Assembly (NCBI GenBank): GCA_037892935.1
Contig: JAYXKI010000003.1
Span: forward strand, 558,001 to 622,000
From: Phlebopus portentosus
Taxonomy: Eukaryota; Basidiomycota; Agaricomycetes; Boletales; Boletinellaceae
Reading direction: 5' to 3'
DNA length: 64,000 nucleotides
The notes below the pieces were generated by a model that did no database searches, was not told the DNA's origin, and saw only the letters and a program-made list of their open reading frames with translations. This document shows, piece after piece, positions 12,702 to 25,383 of the stretch. The position numbers and the translations under genes were made by a program. Numbering within the stretch: the first letter of the stretch is position 1; the number at the start of each line of letters is the position of its first letter.

Positions 12702-13815
12702 ATGCTCATAGAACTTCCTCAGCTCGAGTACAGTATGGATGACTGCGAGGACCTTTTCATCTCCAAGATGGACGAGGACTGCGACGGCATCGACGTCGAT
12801 AGATATCCTCCATCGAACTCTAAGAATGATGACAGACTCACTGTGCCTCATGATCGTGGAGTGCGGGGCCACTTGAGTGACGCAGAGCCCTTCTATACAT
12901 CGTCATCGGAGAGCGACGCAGATGCGTGCTTCAGTGACATTGAACCTCTTAGGGGCATGCCATCTAGAGAAGTAAGTTTCACCTTTTCTTCTTCCCACTC
13001 TTCGTTGCTCATAGACATTTTCAAAGAACATCCACTCTGCCATGCCTTCATCTGAAAGGAAGACAACCCAAAAGGACCTCGCATTGCATTCTCCTGGACA
13101 GCTACTCGGAACTCCGCGCGACCCGTCTCGACGCTATGAGTACCCGTTTCCCGCGCACTTGCAAACGGACCAGTCGGGATCAGACTTCTCGGACGACGGG
13201 AGCTCGTCGTCAACTGCTTCAACGCCTGGCTTAACTCCGGGTGAAGTATCTTCCCTTGGCCTGGTAGCTCTTGCGGCGACTCTGACGGCTGACTTGGACT
13301 TTGTCCCGAGATACGCAAGTCTGCGGACGGACCTGCCTGGATCTGTTCCAGCCCCAGTCCCAGTTCCCGTCCCAGCACCGGTTCCGCCACCTATAGCTGT
13401 ACCAAACGCGAATCCGACGCATATAGTGACGAAAGGTTCAAACATAGGCGTCTCTCCACTTTCACAAGTGCCACTCGTTCCAGGCCCGTCATCAGCACCC
13501 GCTCTAGGCATTAATTCGAGCTCTAACACGAGTACAAGTATGAACTCCAGCGCCAGCTCTTTGATCGCAGCACATCCAAAATTATCGCGCTTCAACCCCG
13601 CGAACATGCCAGTTCCACCAGGCCTGCGAGGTCGCACGCGGACGCGGAAATCTGCTTCCGTTTCCTCAGTTCCAGTCTCAATTCCACCCCATCAAGGCAT
13701 GGTGGCTTCGGTATCAATCCCAACCTCGGTTTCTTCCGTAGCTGCCGCCTCTGCCGCCCAAGCTGCCGCTGTATCTTCCGTCGTCGCGCCTACTACCATG
13801 GTAGAGAGCTCATAA
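12702..13815 (+). CDS. Unknown Ser/Pro-rich, probably disordered protein
   Basis: I do not recognise this protein. Two exons, 12702-12971 and 13027-13815, joined in phase 0 by a good GTAAGT...AAAG intron, give 352 residues. The N-terminal 90 residues are acidic (MDDCEDLF, MDEDCDGIDVDRYP, SSSESDADACFSDIEPL). The middle has a proline-valine run (PVPVPVPAPVPPP) and long Ser/Ala-rich stretches; a basic patch GLRGRTRTRKSAS near residue 290 could be a nuclear signal or phosphorylation site cluster. No signal peptide, membrane segment or fold signature is visible. The gene stands alone between two gene-poor stretches. Coding status rests on the long frame, codon pattern and the clean intron. A regulator of some kind is possible but unproven. 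Confidence 0.65.
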
Positions 13816-15101
13816 CATCCATGAACTGATCTCCACGATTAGCTATCGTCCTGTGCTAAATCTGTTTGAATTAGCCATGGCAATGTGCGATTCATATAAC
13901 CGACCCAGCGCGATTCATTTAGGGAGATCAAATCGTTCGATCGTTTCGAAAATTATACTTCCGGGGGTTCTTCGTCTTCCACATATGGTTGGAAGGTTTT
14001 TCATTCTCATCCAAGCCCTGCCTTCGCCTTGCCGTTCTGCTCCGTTTTCCCTCGTCCCTCAGACACGAGGCTTGAACCTTCTGTGCTTCCATGCTTCTGT
14101 GATAGAGTCCGAGATAGGAGTGAGGAACGAAGGTTGTCGGATAGATACCGACCTACCCATACCTGGTGCTCCCCATTCTCTCCTTCGTATACCTGCTGAC
14201 GCAGCCACGTCATTTGCATGCGTCGTCTTTTGGCTTATGCTGGCATCATACCCGTCATGAGCTCGTCATCTTCGAATCGGAATGCCGTACGCACGAACGT
14301 AATAACGGACTTGGGAAGAAGGTTTGGGATGCGCCTTGCATATTAATGCATTGCTTTTTGGGATAGTTGCTTCTCTTTTACTTATCGTGCGCGTTACTTC
14401 GTTTTTGTTGGTTTCGGGTTCGGGTTCGTGCCTTCTAGGTTTGTGATTGCTTTCATGGAGTGTAGAGAACTAGCGTGAGTTCTTTGCTTCGAATCAAAAG
14501 ATGTTTGTCCCTTTCCGACTTTCCCTCGCTCCCTACCTCCCTCCTTCCCTTTGTTCGGGATTGATCATAAGTTATGTACTTCCTCTTCCCTTTCCTTGGT
14601 CCATCCTCGAACGAGTAAACTCCACCTCGCATATATACATTCATCTATCTTCCCTTCTCTATACACACATATATACAGTTGCGTATCGATGAACTCCATC
14701 TCACCACCGTCACTTGATTAGTATTGCTTTCTGTCTTAGAAATATATATATATATACATTAACTTATAACGTTCCTAAGCTGTGTCTAAGGCATCCTTGT
14801 TTTACTTCTAAGAAGGTAGTACATATGTAGTGGGGCTTTTTCAAATCGCAACGCACTATTGTCGGGCTGGTCCTGTGGTTGAGCGCACTTCAAGTTATTT
14901 CTTCATACATATGTGTGTGAAGGAGTACTATGTAGTGGATTACATTGTGTATGCGTCCCGCGAATCGTCGTCGCATCTCATTTCAGCTCCAGACTTACAG
15001 TACATATATATACCAGTCAATCTCTTGCGTTGTCCCTTTTTCTCGTTTTCCGTTCGTACAGCGCACTCAGCCAGTCCAGAGGAATTTGCTTTTCAAGTCG
15101 A
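13816..15101. other. Intergenic region between convergent genes
   Basis: About 1.3 kb of pyrimidine-rich sequence with an AT microsatellite-like run near 14742-14756. It probably carries the two 3' UTRs. No gene is supported. Confidence 0.45.
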
Positions 15102-16202
15102 TTATATCTCCATTTTCACATCATCCAGATCTTCCTCATTCTTTACCTTCACATCCTTCATACCACTACTAGTACTATCGTTAATATTACTCCGACTTCC
15201 AGTAAGTACAGAGAGAGCCTGCTCGATTGCACCTCGCATGTGGTCCCGCACGCGGAGCGAACCTGCACGCGCGAGTTCCGTCGCGCGTGCGAGCTCGTCT
15301 TCGTCGAACGGCGTAGCGTTCCAATGGGACCATACTAACTCGGCTTTTAATCTCTGTTCCCCTGTGGATGAGGCGTCACCTGCGATTAGGAAGGCGAACG
15401 TCCCCGTTCCGTCGAGCGAGCTGAGTTCATTCGACGATGGGTCGACGATTAACACTGATTCATTTGGACCCAAGAATGAGGTGGAGGTTGACCGTACGCG
15501 CCCGACTGAACAAGCACACACAACTCCGCGTAGCGGAACGGACGCTGCGTTCAGCAGCGCGAGTGAGGACGCGTTTATCAGCGCTGCGACCAGCGCGGGA
15601 CTGGTCCTTAGAATACTCGCGTTCATTTTTCTTTTCCCTTTCGCGGAATCGTCCAGGGAGGAATATAGATTTGCGTGTCGCGGTGGAGGGATGGGCGTGG
15701 GTGCTAAAGCGAGCGCGACGAGCTGGACGAGCGTACGCGGATTCGTCGTCAGTATCATGCTCGGCAGAAGCGCGTTTCGAAGCGCGGATGCCAATGCTTT
15801 AGAGTCCGTTCCTGTGAATAGCAAGCACAAAAGAAAGTGAGGACTCAAGTATTAAGTAGAAGTAGAGATATAATGAGTGGATGAGACGTACCAGGCAGCC
15901 CACTCAACGGCCTTACAAGCACTTCAAACGTCGCTTTATTCGCCTGCTCAACCGCAAGTCTCACCTCAATAGGTCCTGACACAGACGCAAGGGCCTTTGT
16001 ATCGCCTGACATAAATTGAGTTCAACACAAGATTAGTACACCATGCAAGTCGAGAGAAAGAAATTAAGTGCAAGGCGGCAGTAGTAAGTTGCGCACCGAA
16101 GCCAAATCGCGCTGAACCGTCAACACCATCCAATCCGTCGAACGAGATGATTATGTCTCTGAGCTCATTTGGAAGTCTTCCGTCTGGACGTTTGAAGTCC
16201 AT
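15102..16202 (-). CDS. RRP46: Exosome core subunit Rrp46 (RNase PH-like ring)
   Basis: Subunit of the six-member RNase PH-like ring of the RNA exosome, which degrades and trims RNA in nucleus and cytoplasm. Exons 16202-16097, 16005-15892, 15811-15102 give 309 residues. The order is typical: RPDGRLPNELRDIIISFDGL, DGSARFGFGDTKALASVSGP, IEVRLAVEQANKATFEVLVR, PLSGLPGTDSKALASALRNA and NPRTLVQLVALAL, then ALVAALINASSLALLNAASV, PLRGVVCACSVG and LGPNESVLIVDPSSNE. The protein is longer than yeast Rrp46 because of an acidic tail (VKNEEDLDDVKMEI) and a loop after the first subdomain. Eukaryotic ring subunits have lost catalysis, so a structural role is expected. Confidence 0.9.
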
Positions 16203-16408
16203 ACTGGTGAATGTTGAATGATAACAAGACCAGGAGATTCGGGCACGCGGGAAAGCCCGTCGATCACCAGTACTGCTGTCTGTTGGTATGATCGCCTACT
16301 TAAAATTGATGTTTGTGGGTCCATGTTTGCTCTTTACCTGACCACCAAAAATCAATCATCTCGAGTAGCCGATTCACATATCTCTACGACCATATACCAA
16401 TGCTCAAA

Positions 16409-18698
16409 TTAATTTCTCGCAGTAAACACCACAGGCAACTTCCCCGTCTGCATAATGAACCAATCCTCCAGCTTCTCCGTCCAATCATTCGGATCATACC
16501 CTCTTCCAATCGCATCTCAAATCGTTGAATCAGAAGTGCAACAACCATTCTCAACTCCGCCAGAGCAAGACTTCGTCCTGCACAATTAGCCGGGCCATAA
16601 GAGAATGGGATGAAAGCAGACGCGTTCATCGTGACATCTCCATTTGCGAGAGAAGTAGCAGAGGAGTGACGGGAGCTCGGAGCGCGTTTCCGCATGCTTG
16701 TACTCAACCACCTGTCCGGCCAGAACTCCTCTGGAGCGGGAGAGAAGTAGCGTGGGTCGCGGAAGAGGGTGTAGGCTGGAACGTCTATTGCTGTTCCTTC
16801 GGGAATGTAGCTAAATTAAATTATCAAGAATGAGCATATACAGCAAGAACGTACTGAAAGTCAGCTTACTACTTCCCAAGCTGCTTAGCACCTGTTTCAG
16901 CGGTAGTACTACGTTGCAGAACGTTAGCAGGCGGACTAATGCGGAGCGCTTCATTTCTTTTGGCGGGATTATAATCAGAAACAAACTTAGCCAGAATTGA
17001 ATATTAGATATACTGACATCACCGCGTTGAGAAACACCATCTCGGACAGTTTCGACGCATCAGTAGCATCCCCCTCACCAGGCGGGAAAGTCTGGTCTAC
17101 TTCTCCCTGGAGGCGTATGTAATCTTCAGGGTGTTGAAGCAGGTGATAGAAAAGCCCGCTGATTACTGTCGCTGTGGTATCTGATCCAGCAAGGATAGCC
17201 AGCACTCCATCAGAGATAACTTCCGCATCCGTCGGAGGTTCTTTCTCCATGCCATCCTCGTCAATCTATTGATATTGTAAATAAGTTTGATACACGATTC
17301 AATTGAAAGACAACCCACGAGATGATGAAAGAGATCTTTAGAAAGAGAACCTTCTTGCTTGCGTCTCTTGACAGCTGCCCGCGATTGCTCACGCAGAAGG
17401 TCCACATTCTTGGTGGTCCCAGGGATCATGTACAAGAGCTCGAGAAGCCATGGAAGATGTTGCATCATAGCCAGCCCTCTTCAAAAGGAGAGATCAGCTC
17501 ACAAGAAGGAAATAACAAGCTAGAGATACATACTTCACTCCGCCTTCGAGAGCATGCCAGATCCCCACGTTTTCCGTGCCATCACGCATCGTCTCGAAGC
17601 CTCCTCCAAAAGCCATATCACCCATGAAGTCAAACCTTTCGGTAGTCAGACTCAATAAGCATACAGCCCCCAGTAATTGAAGTAAGAGCCATAGACCTAC
17701 GTGAAATACCTCATCCACTCCACCAAGTTCACTGCATCCTTCTGGGGTCCTCCTTTGGCACCCACCCGTTTCTCGAGCATATCAGCCAACTGCAGAGCTC
17801 GACGAACAAGGATCGGCTCGTATCCCTTGAGAGAAGAAGTGCTGAAGGCGCGATTCCAAGCTTTCCGGCGGCGAGCGTGTTCTTGCATATCCCGTATGGC
17901 GATGAGGCTTCGGACGCCATGCGGGTTTCGGCGGGCGTCCCACACTGAAAGTTAAATTGTGAGTGAAATGAACTTTCAGTGATGAGAACAGTTCAAAATG
18001 CTTACTCGGTCCCTTGGGCAATCCATTTGAGCCGAGAACCGAGGTCAGAATGTCTGCGTCGACAATCGAAAGCTCATTCGGGCCTAAGTAGGAAATGATA
18101 AATAAACGGATAATCCCCAGACAACTTTTAGAATTCTCGCCGACTCGAACACATGGCCCGTACTTCTCGTGCATTCTTCAGCAAGCACAAATCCGCATAT
18201 CAGCATTTCTTCGGAAACACCGAGCGTATTAAACAACTCACTTCTTATGCCACTCATGATTCTTTCCACTCGCCATCTTCATCAATCCATACACCTTGCT
18301 TACCCTCGGAAGCATCGGACCAGGGTACCCCGCCAACGGATGGAATGGACCTACTCTGTAGAAAATCACCGCTCCAACCAGAGTCGCATAATATACTCCA
18401 AAGCCTGTTAGTATTGAGAGGATGATTGATCCGGTAGTAATTTGATCTTCAAGACGGATGAGGAGGAATGCAGAGAGCGATGGGACGCCGCCCAGGAGGA
18501 GAGCTGTAAGTCCTAGTTTCGAAGGATCAATTTCGTACTTCTTGTAGATCTGGTGGACAACCTGCGCCAAAGGCGAAAAGATCAAGAAGTCAACTTAAGA
18601 TGGCTGGAATCGCTCAGACGACTCACGAGTGCCCCCAGAACATTTATGGTGAGCGCATCGCGCAGAGTAAGCACTCTGCCTACCTCCTCCGAGGCCAT
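16409..18698 (-). CDS. Membrane-anchored cytochrome P450, apparent frameshift near the C-terminus
   Basis: Haem-thiolate monooxygenase; substrate unknown. Ten exons: 18698-18627, 18561-18242, 18175-18141, 18083-18006, 17944-17701, 17635-17534, 17478-17319, 17265-17018, 16956-16873, 16810-16409. Two hydrophobic segments (LGLTALLLGGVPSLSAFLLI and ILSILTGFGVYYATLVGAVI) anchor it before the proline hinge HPLAGYPGPMLP. The I-helix is AILAGSDTTATVI, the ExxR motif is in NEALRISPP, PDRW follows, and the haem loop is FSYGPANCAGRSLAL. That loop keeps the Cys ligand but has Ala where Arg or His is usual. After RFEMRLEEG the frame breaks at about 16497-16502; one added T gives YDPNDWTEKLEDWF and a normal end, 581 residues in all. 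Intron 3 appears to use a GC donor (18140). The CYP family cannot be named by eye. Confidence 0.9.
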
Positions 18699-19236
18699 GA
18701 TAGTACCAAAACCTTTTCACAAATGCGAGGCCTCGTGCGTGGACGAACTTGAAGGGCGCAGAAGGATGTGGCAGTAATTTCCCGGCTGCACGGAAGCTTA
18801 TATAGTCATGAATATTAATATTAATATCTTTCAGTACGTCGACGTGTGAACATGTCAGCTAAAGTTCAGTATCAAACTCATCAAAGGAGCTCTGGCGAAC
18901 TGGTCAGAGAGTGACTGATTCATCATGTAAGTTGATCTCTAGAAGGACAGCAGCTCGGACACACGTAGACACATATGCTTGTCAGTGAGAACGTATAACG
19001 CAGGCACCTTCCGGATCGACGTTCACTTTGATGCGATGCACCTTGTTTGGTATGTTCAGAAACATGTGCTTTACTATGCCGTTTCAGCATTCAAAAATGC
19101 ATGAAATCATTAAGAGTATGATACACTTGTCAAAAGCGGAAGTAAGGTGTAAACGCCAGACATCGCAGAAAATAATTTCTTAGATCCGGAAGGTCGAGCA
19201 TACTCAGAATGAACGGACAGCGTTATGTCTCCATGT
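18699..19236. other. Intergenic region: P450 promoter and proteinase A 3' flank
   Basis: 538 bp between two minus-strand genes. It includes an AT-rich ATTAATATTAATATC run near 18811, about 110 bp upstream of the P450 start, which may serve as its promoter. No other feature was found. Confidence 0.4.
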
Positions 19237-20727
<1,491 letters not shown>

Positions 20728-21107
20728 CGTTGGTGGTGGTTGAAAGGGGATAGAGGAGCGCAACGCTTCGTACTTGAGGCCGCCTGCGGAGACGCGTCAC
20801 AACATTATTACGTAAATTTTAATATCCAAAATGGGGCGATTGAGGTTCTTGCTCTCTGTCTGTTCGCCACAAATTTGATGATGGGAAAGGCGATTCTCTG
20901 TCAACAGATTAGAGAAGATCTTCGGACTACAAACCTCATCTAAAAGAAAACAATGATAGTATTGACTTATCTAACAACTCAAGTTGATATTACATGAATA
21001 ATCATATCGCTCTCCTCCGCGTCCGTTCATTGAAATACATAATGTCGAGCCTGATTGTAGCGGGAGAAACGAGACAAACATATAGAAGATATTATCATAA
21101 AGAACCC
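20728..21107. other. Intergenic region: proteinase A promoter and transcription factor 3' flank
   Basis: 380 bp of AT-rich sequence between two minus-strand genes. No distinct motif was identified. Confidence 0.4.
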
Positions 21108-24100
21108 TCAAAGTTGCGTGGGAGTCCCCACCATACCCGACCCGTATCCGAAAAATCGCGAATCCGTCAAAATAGTACGGCAGGCAGCCAGGTCCTCCGA
21201 AATATGCGATAGAACACTCTCGTCTCCGAGTCCTGCAGCCGCACGCATGTCATAGCTAACGTCAAAATCTGTGTTAAAGAACGATTCCAGCGGAAGATTC
21301 GATAATGAATCAAAGCTGAGTGAGGGGTCCAGTTGCATTTGCGTCTGCTCGCTGCTTCCTTGACCAGACATGAAGGCCTCTAAACCAGCATTGGATGGTG
21401 CATGAAAGTTGTTGCTTTCCCCATTTTCACTCGAAGAGTGTGAGCTCGGGCCCGAGTGTTGAGGAACACCAGAGTTTTGTCCCCCAGCATGGTGGTTGGC
21501 CAAGTGCGTTAAGGACTGTGGTACTTCGCTTCGACCCGCATTGGCTTGCATCATTGGCGGTGTGTGAAGTGCGCTTTGATGAATGGAATCAGCCCCCACA
21601 TCTCCAGAAGTACCTTGCAAGCTCCCGGATGTGTGTAAGAGCTCCTGGTAACTGGGCGCGACACCACATGGAGATGGCACGAATGCAGACTGATGAAGCA
21701 AGTCACTGCCAACTGGATCCTCCTGATTGAGATTGAGCAAACTGGAGCTTGAGCTGCTCCTCGACGTCTCCGAGCATTGATGAGAGGATGTTGCCCCCGG
21801 CTGCAGCCCAGACGATGGCGTCGTCGAAGAGGAAGGAGTCATCATTTGGCTTATTTTTCCATCAAGGAATGCGGATGTCATCCCCTGTGAATCGCGAAAG
21901 AGGCTATCATCGTTGTTTTGAGGTAACCCTCCCGCGTCTATGACCATACTATGCTCAATTGCGCTTCCTGTTGTAGGCACGTCTGGCCCCGGGGGTTGAG
22001 GATATGGTACATTAATGTTATGTCGAACGAGGACCCCATATGCTCGATCACGCAATTGCAACACGGTAGGCTAAAGAACATCAATATCCGAAATTTCAGG
22101 GATGGCAAAGTTAGGCGTACCATCAAATCTCTAATAAGCGGATGAATCTGCATTTTTCCAAGCATTTCAATGGAATTGTTGAACTCTACAAATGCCTGGG
22201 GTGCAAGGGACGATGCATCGCAAGCAGCGACCGAGCCGAGCATTACGCTTGCAGAAAGTGCATGAGCCCAGAATGGCCAGACTCTGGCGATTATGTGGGG
22301 TTGATCATTCACAAGGGCTCGTACAGCGCGTAATATCGTTGATGCAGTCCGGTACGTGGACAAGAAAGAGGGAGCGAAACGACTTCGTGTTGGATCCGAC
22401 GGGTTCTCAATCAACGCACGCACGAAGAAATTACGGTGCAACAGAAGCAGACCTGGACCGGATAGTCACTCCATGCATCTAAGCATGATCAAGAAACGGA
22501 CTCACTTGCGTCCTTTATTAGAACCATCAATAGATGCCTCAAGTGTCCTGGGCCATTTGCTGGTAAGAACATGTTTAAATCAAAACCACGGATCTTCTGA
22601 TCCACTTTCAGGACCTCGGAGTACTTCAACGGTCGAACTGAGGTGAATTTATCAACTATTCCGGCCATGATTTCTTTTGAGTATGTGTAGCGAATCCTCC
22701 AAACTGTTCAATACGTCCTAGAAGTTAGATGACAACGCATATAAATGATGAGAATGCATACAGCTTGGCAACTTGGCGCCATCTTTAGTGATCGTAGCCT
22801 CCGTATCCTCGGGAAGTTCACAGTCAACGACAGAGGGATACAACGCCATAGGTCTGCCTGTCCCAACGCTCTCAACTCGAAGTTAGTCTCTGCAATCAAT
22901 AAAGCATTAGACTTGACCTACTTTCCATACGTCCATAGAATGAAGCTCCCATAGCAGCCTCCTTCTGCGCTGTACCTGCTTTGCAGAAAGATCAAAATGA
23001 GTTGGATCTCGGTCTATTTCCGAGAGCAAACACGTCAGAAAATCGGCCAAAGAAAATGGATGCTGTTTTACTAACGCAAGCCAATCTAAAGGACAGACGA
23101 GTATGAGTACATGCTTTCTAGAGACAGACTTACTTACACTAGTAGCAAGCGACAAGCAAAAGCTAACGATTTTCCAACTGTTCTCGAGAGAAGTTCTTCG
23201 GCAAGAGAATATATCATAGCCTCCGAGAACTGCCAATGCTTGAATCGTATACAGATTTGTACCGTTGAATAGCGACTCGAGGCCCATAGCTGTCCAAGAT
23301 AAATGATAATATAAATCCGCTTCCTCATTCCACGGAGGCAGTGTCAAATCTGCAACTGCTCCAGTAGCGAAGACTGCTAATAATAGAGCAAGCACGTGAG
23401 GATGCGTGCGGCGTGTCTCGTGAGAAGCGCTGCCGAGGCCAGGACGTTTCCTGCGATAGATCTGAGGCATGAGTTCTTCCATGAGTTGCTCTCGATCGAC
23501 CATTCTCACGAGCCAAGAAATGTTCTCGAGGTATGCTTCGATAAGGGCAGATCCTCGCTCGTACGAGGGAAGTTTATCTTCAATCTGAGCCTGAATCTCC
23601 TCCGCTGGAAGAAAGAGAGGCTTAAAGGGAAAAATTGCTGGAGGTGGGCATACGAGTGATGCCTGTGGTAAATTGACCCTGACGTGCATGGCTTCAGCCG
23701 AACCAATATGTTCCTGTCGTCGGTTAGACCGGAACTCTGGCGTAGTTATGATTACTAGAAACTTACAATGACAAACTCCTACCATGAAATGTGAGTGGAA
23801 GTTCAAGCGTACAATAGAAAAGATACCTACGTCGCCCAGATATGACTCTACTCCGCGTCCCATGTTTACCAAAGTCCCAACCATGTCTATTGTCTCCTCA
23901 TCGGAAGCATCGCTCTCACTCTTCACGGGAGGCGGTGCATTAGTGATGTTCTTCACTTTTAACAGCTCCTCAGAAAGCAATGGATGCGTCGTTGCTCCGG
24001 GTACGGAACAATGAGCTATCTGAAGAGCATCTTCAAGTTGACGGACTCGCTTGGACATTTGAAGTAGCTTGTGCATTCGCAGATCCGTGTCTCCCGAGGC

Positions 24101-24518
24101 AAGCCGAGGGACATGAACAGGCGCCAGTGTCCCTGAATGTTCTTTAATTAGAACGAGACTTCACGGCATTCTGAAAATAACACACCGTTCGGACAAATAG
24201 ATTCGCATCCCTTACGTCTGCATGTTCCGCAAGGCACCTGTAGTCGATTTGTTATGCAGGCACTGGTAAGTCTAGCTATTGACCAGTACGTACTGCTTTA
24301 TCGCATCTAAGTTTTTGTCTATACGGCCCATGAGTGGCTCGGCTAGCCTCGAAGGTGAATAGATTGCTCACCGCCGACATTCTGCACATGAAATCTCGCC
24401 GTTTTCCCTTCGTTTCTAAACACTAGAGTTTAAAATATGGCGAAACATGATAGAGGAGACGCACTTCGATGGGTTCTTTGGTTTTGATGCTCTTCCGTGA
24501 ATTGATGGTTGACGACAT
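21108..24518 (-). CDS. Zn2Cys6 fungal-specific transcription factor with MHR domain
   Basis: DNA-binding regulator; target genes unknown. Thirteen exons give 922 residues: 24518-24465, 24415-24372, 24318-24294, 24237-24186, 24132-23831, 23778-23767, 23713-23138, 23085-23076, 23013-22922, 22870-22762, 22703-22506, 22452-22121, 22070-21108. The binuclear zinc cluster CAECRRQKLRCDKAVPCGTC followed by RRKGCESICPNG is assembled from exons 2-4. A short coiled coil (HKLLQMSKRVRQLEDALQIA) follows. The fungal-specific regulatory domain includes MGLESLFNGTNLYTIQALAV, ATSIGLHRDPTHFDL, RRLLWELHSMDVW, SVGTGRPMALYPS and FWRIRYTYSKEI. The C-terminal 250 residues are Ser/Gln-rich, a likely activation region. 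Exons 6 and 8 are only 12 and 10 bases. It is divergent from the repeat-protein gene across 865 bp. Confidence 0.92.
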
Positions 24519-25383
24519 TGTTAGTTAGCACCTATACACAGCGTAACAGATGTTTCAGGTTCAGGAGAGGGGTATAATCATGACAAATCACACTAGTTGG
24601 TATTACTGTCAACGAAGTAGTAAGCATGAAATAACCAACGATGATTATTATTACATAATATAAGAGTTCTAGAGCTTACGTGATCAGAGGTTAGTGTGAT
24701 GGATCCTATCTTCTTGGAGACACGGTATTTTCAAACGTATCAGCAATCAGGACGCCAAATGTTTGCCGCCGTCGCAATTGCGAGACCGGCTGTCGACAGA
24801 GTGTCGGCCGGTTGCCTGGGTGATGCGAATGGGCACAGTTATATGTGATAGTCGGATCCTTGGTTGCCGGTTCTTCTGCTGTGCTCTCTCCAGTCAGGAC
24901 AGCGTCGACCGCCTTTCGTTCTCGTCCGGTCTTTCCTTTCTCTTCGCTCCTTAGCTTTCATTCGTATTAGTCTCAAGGCTGGCCCTTCTTCACACACAGT
25001 TGACTAAGTCAGGGACACGGAGCGTTACCAGGGCTTTCCAGGATATCCTCCTCTACGGACGTGATCAAATCACAGACCTCAGATTCGCGCTCATTTTGTT
25101 CGTTCTCACCGTTGGGACTTTGATAGCTCTTAAGTCTCTCAAGCTTGTCTGGTTTCCTGTCCTTTTTATCCCTTTTAATTCTGTCTCTCCGTCTTAAAAA
25201 TCCCTGCTCTTCGATCGCAACGCATCTTGTCTCCTGGAGAGCAGCCAACGTTCCAGTATCTGACGAAACTTACGCTCGTTATTTTGGGCCGTTAGTCGCA
25301 TAATATCAACTTTCTGTCAGCGACATCTCGAACCAGGATTAGATCTATTCGCTTAAGCTACAAAACAGCTTCGCGCCTCCGCC
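24519..25383. other. Divergent promoter region of the Zn2Cys6 factor and the YP-repeat gene
   Basis: 865 bp between divergent start codons. A CCG/CGG-rich segment occurs near 24760-24815 (GCCGCCGTC, ACCGGCTGTCGA, GTCGGCCGGTT), of the type zinc-cluster factors can bind. That makes regulation of the neighbour possible, but there is no direct evidence. Confidence 0.35.

Noticed and set aside
13042..13637. Long antisense open frames across the Ser/Pro-rich protein
   Set aside because: They are mirror frames of a Ser/Pro/Ala-rich coding exon; the sense strand has a better intron and start.
14830..15840. 336-codon plus-strand open frame overlapping Rrp46
   Set aside because: It is antisense to the clearly conserved RNase PH-like exon and has no motif of its own.
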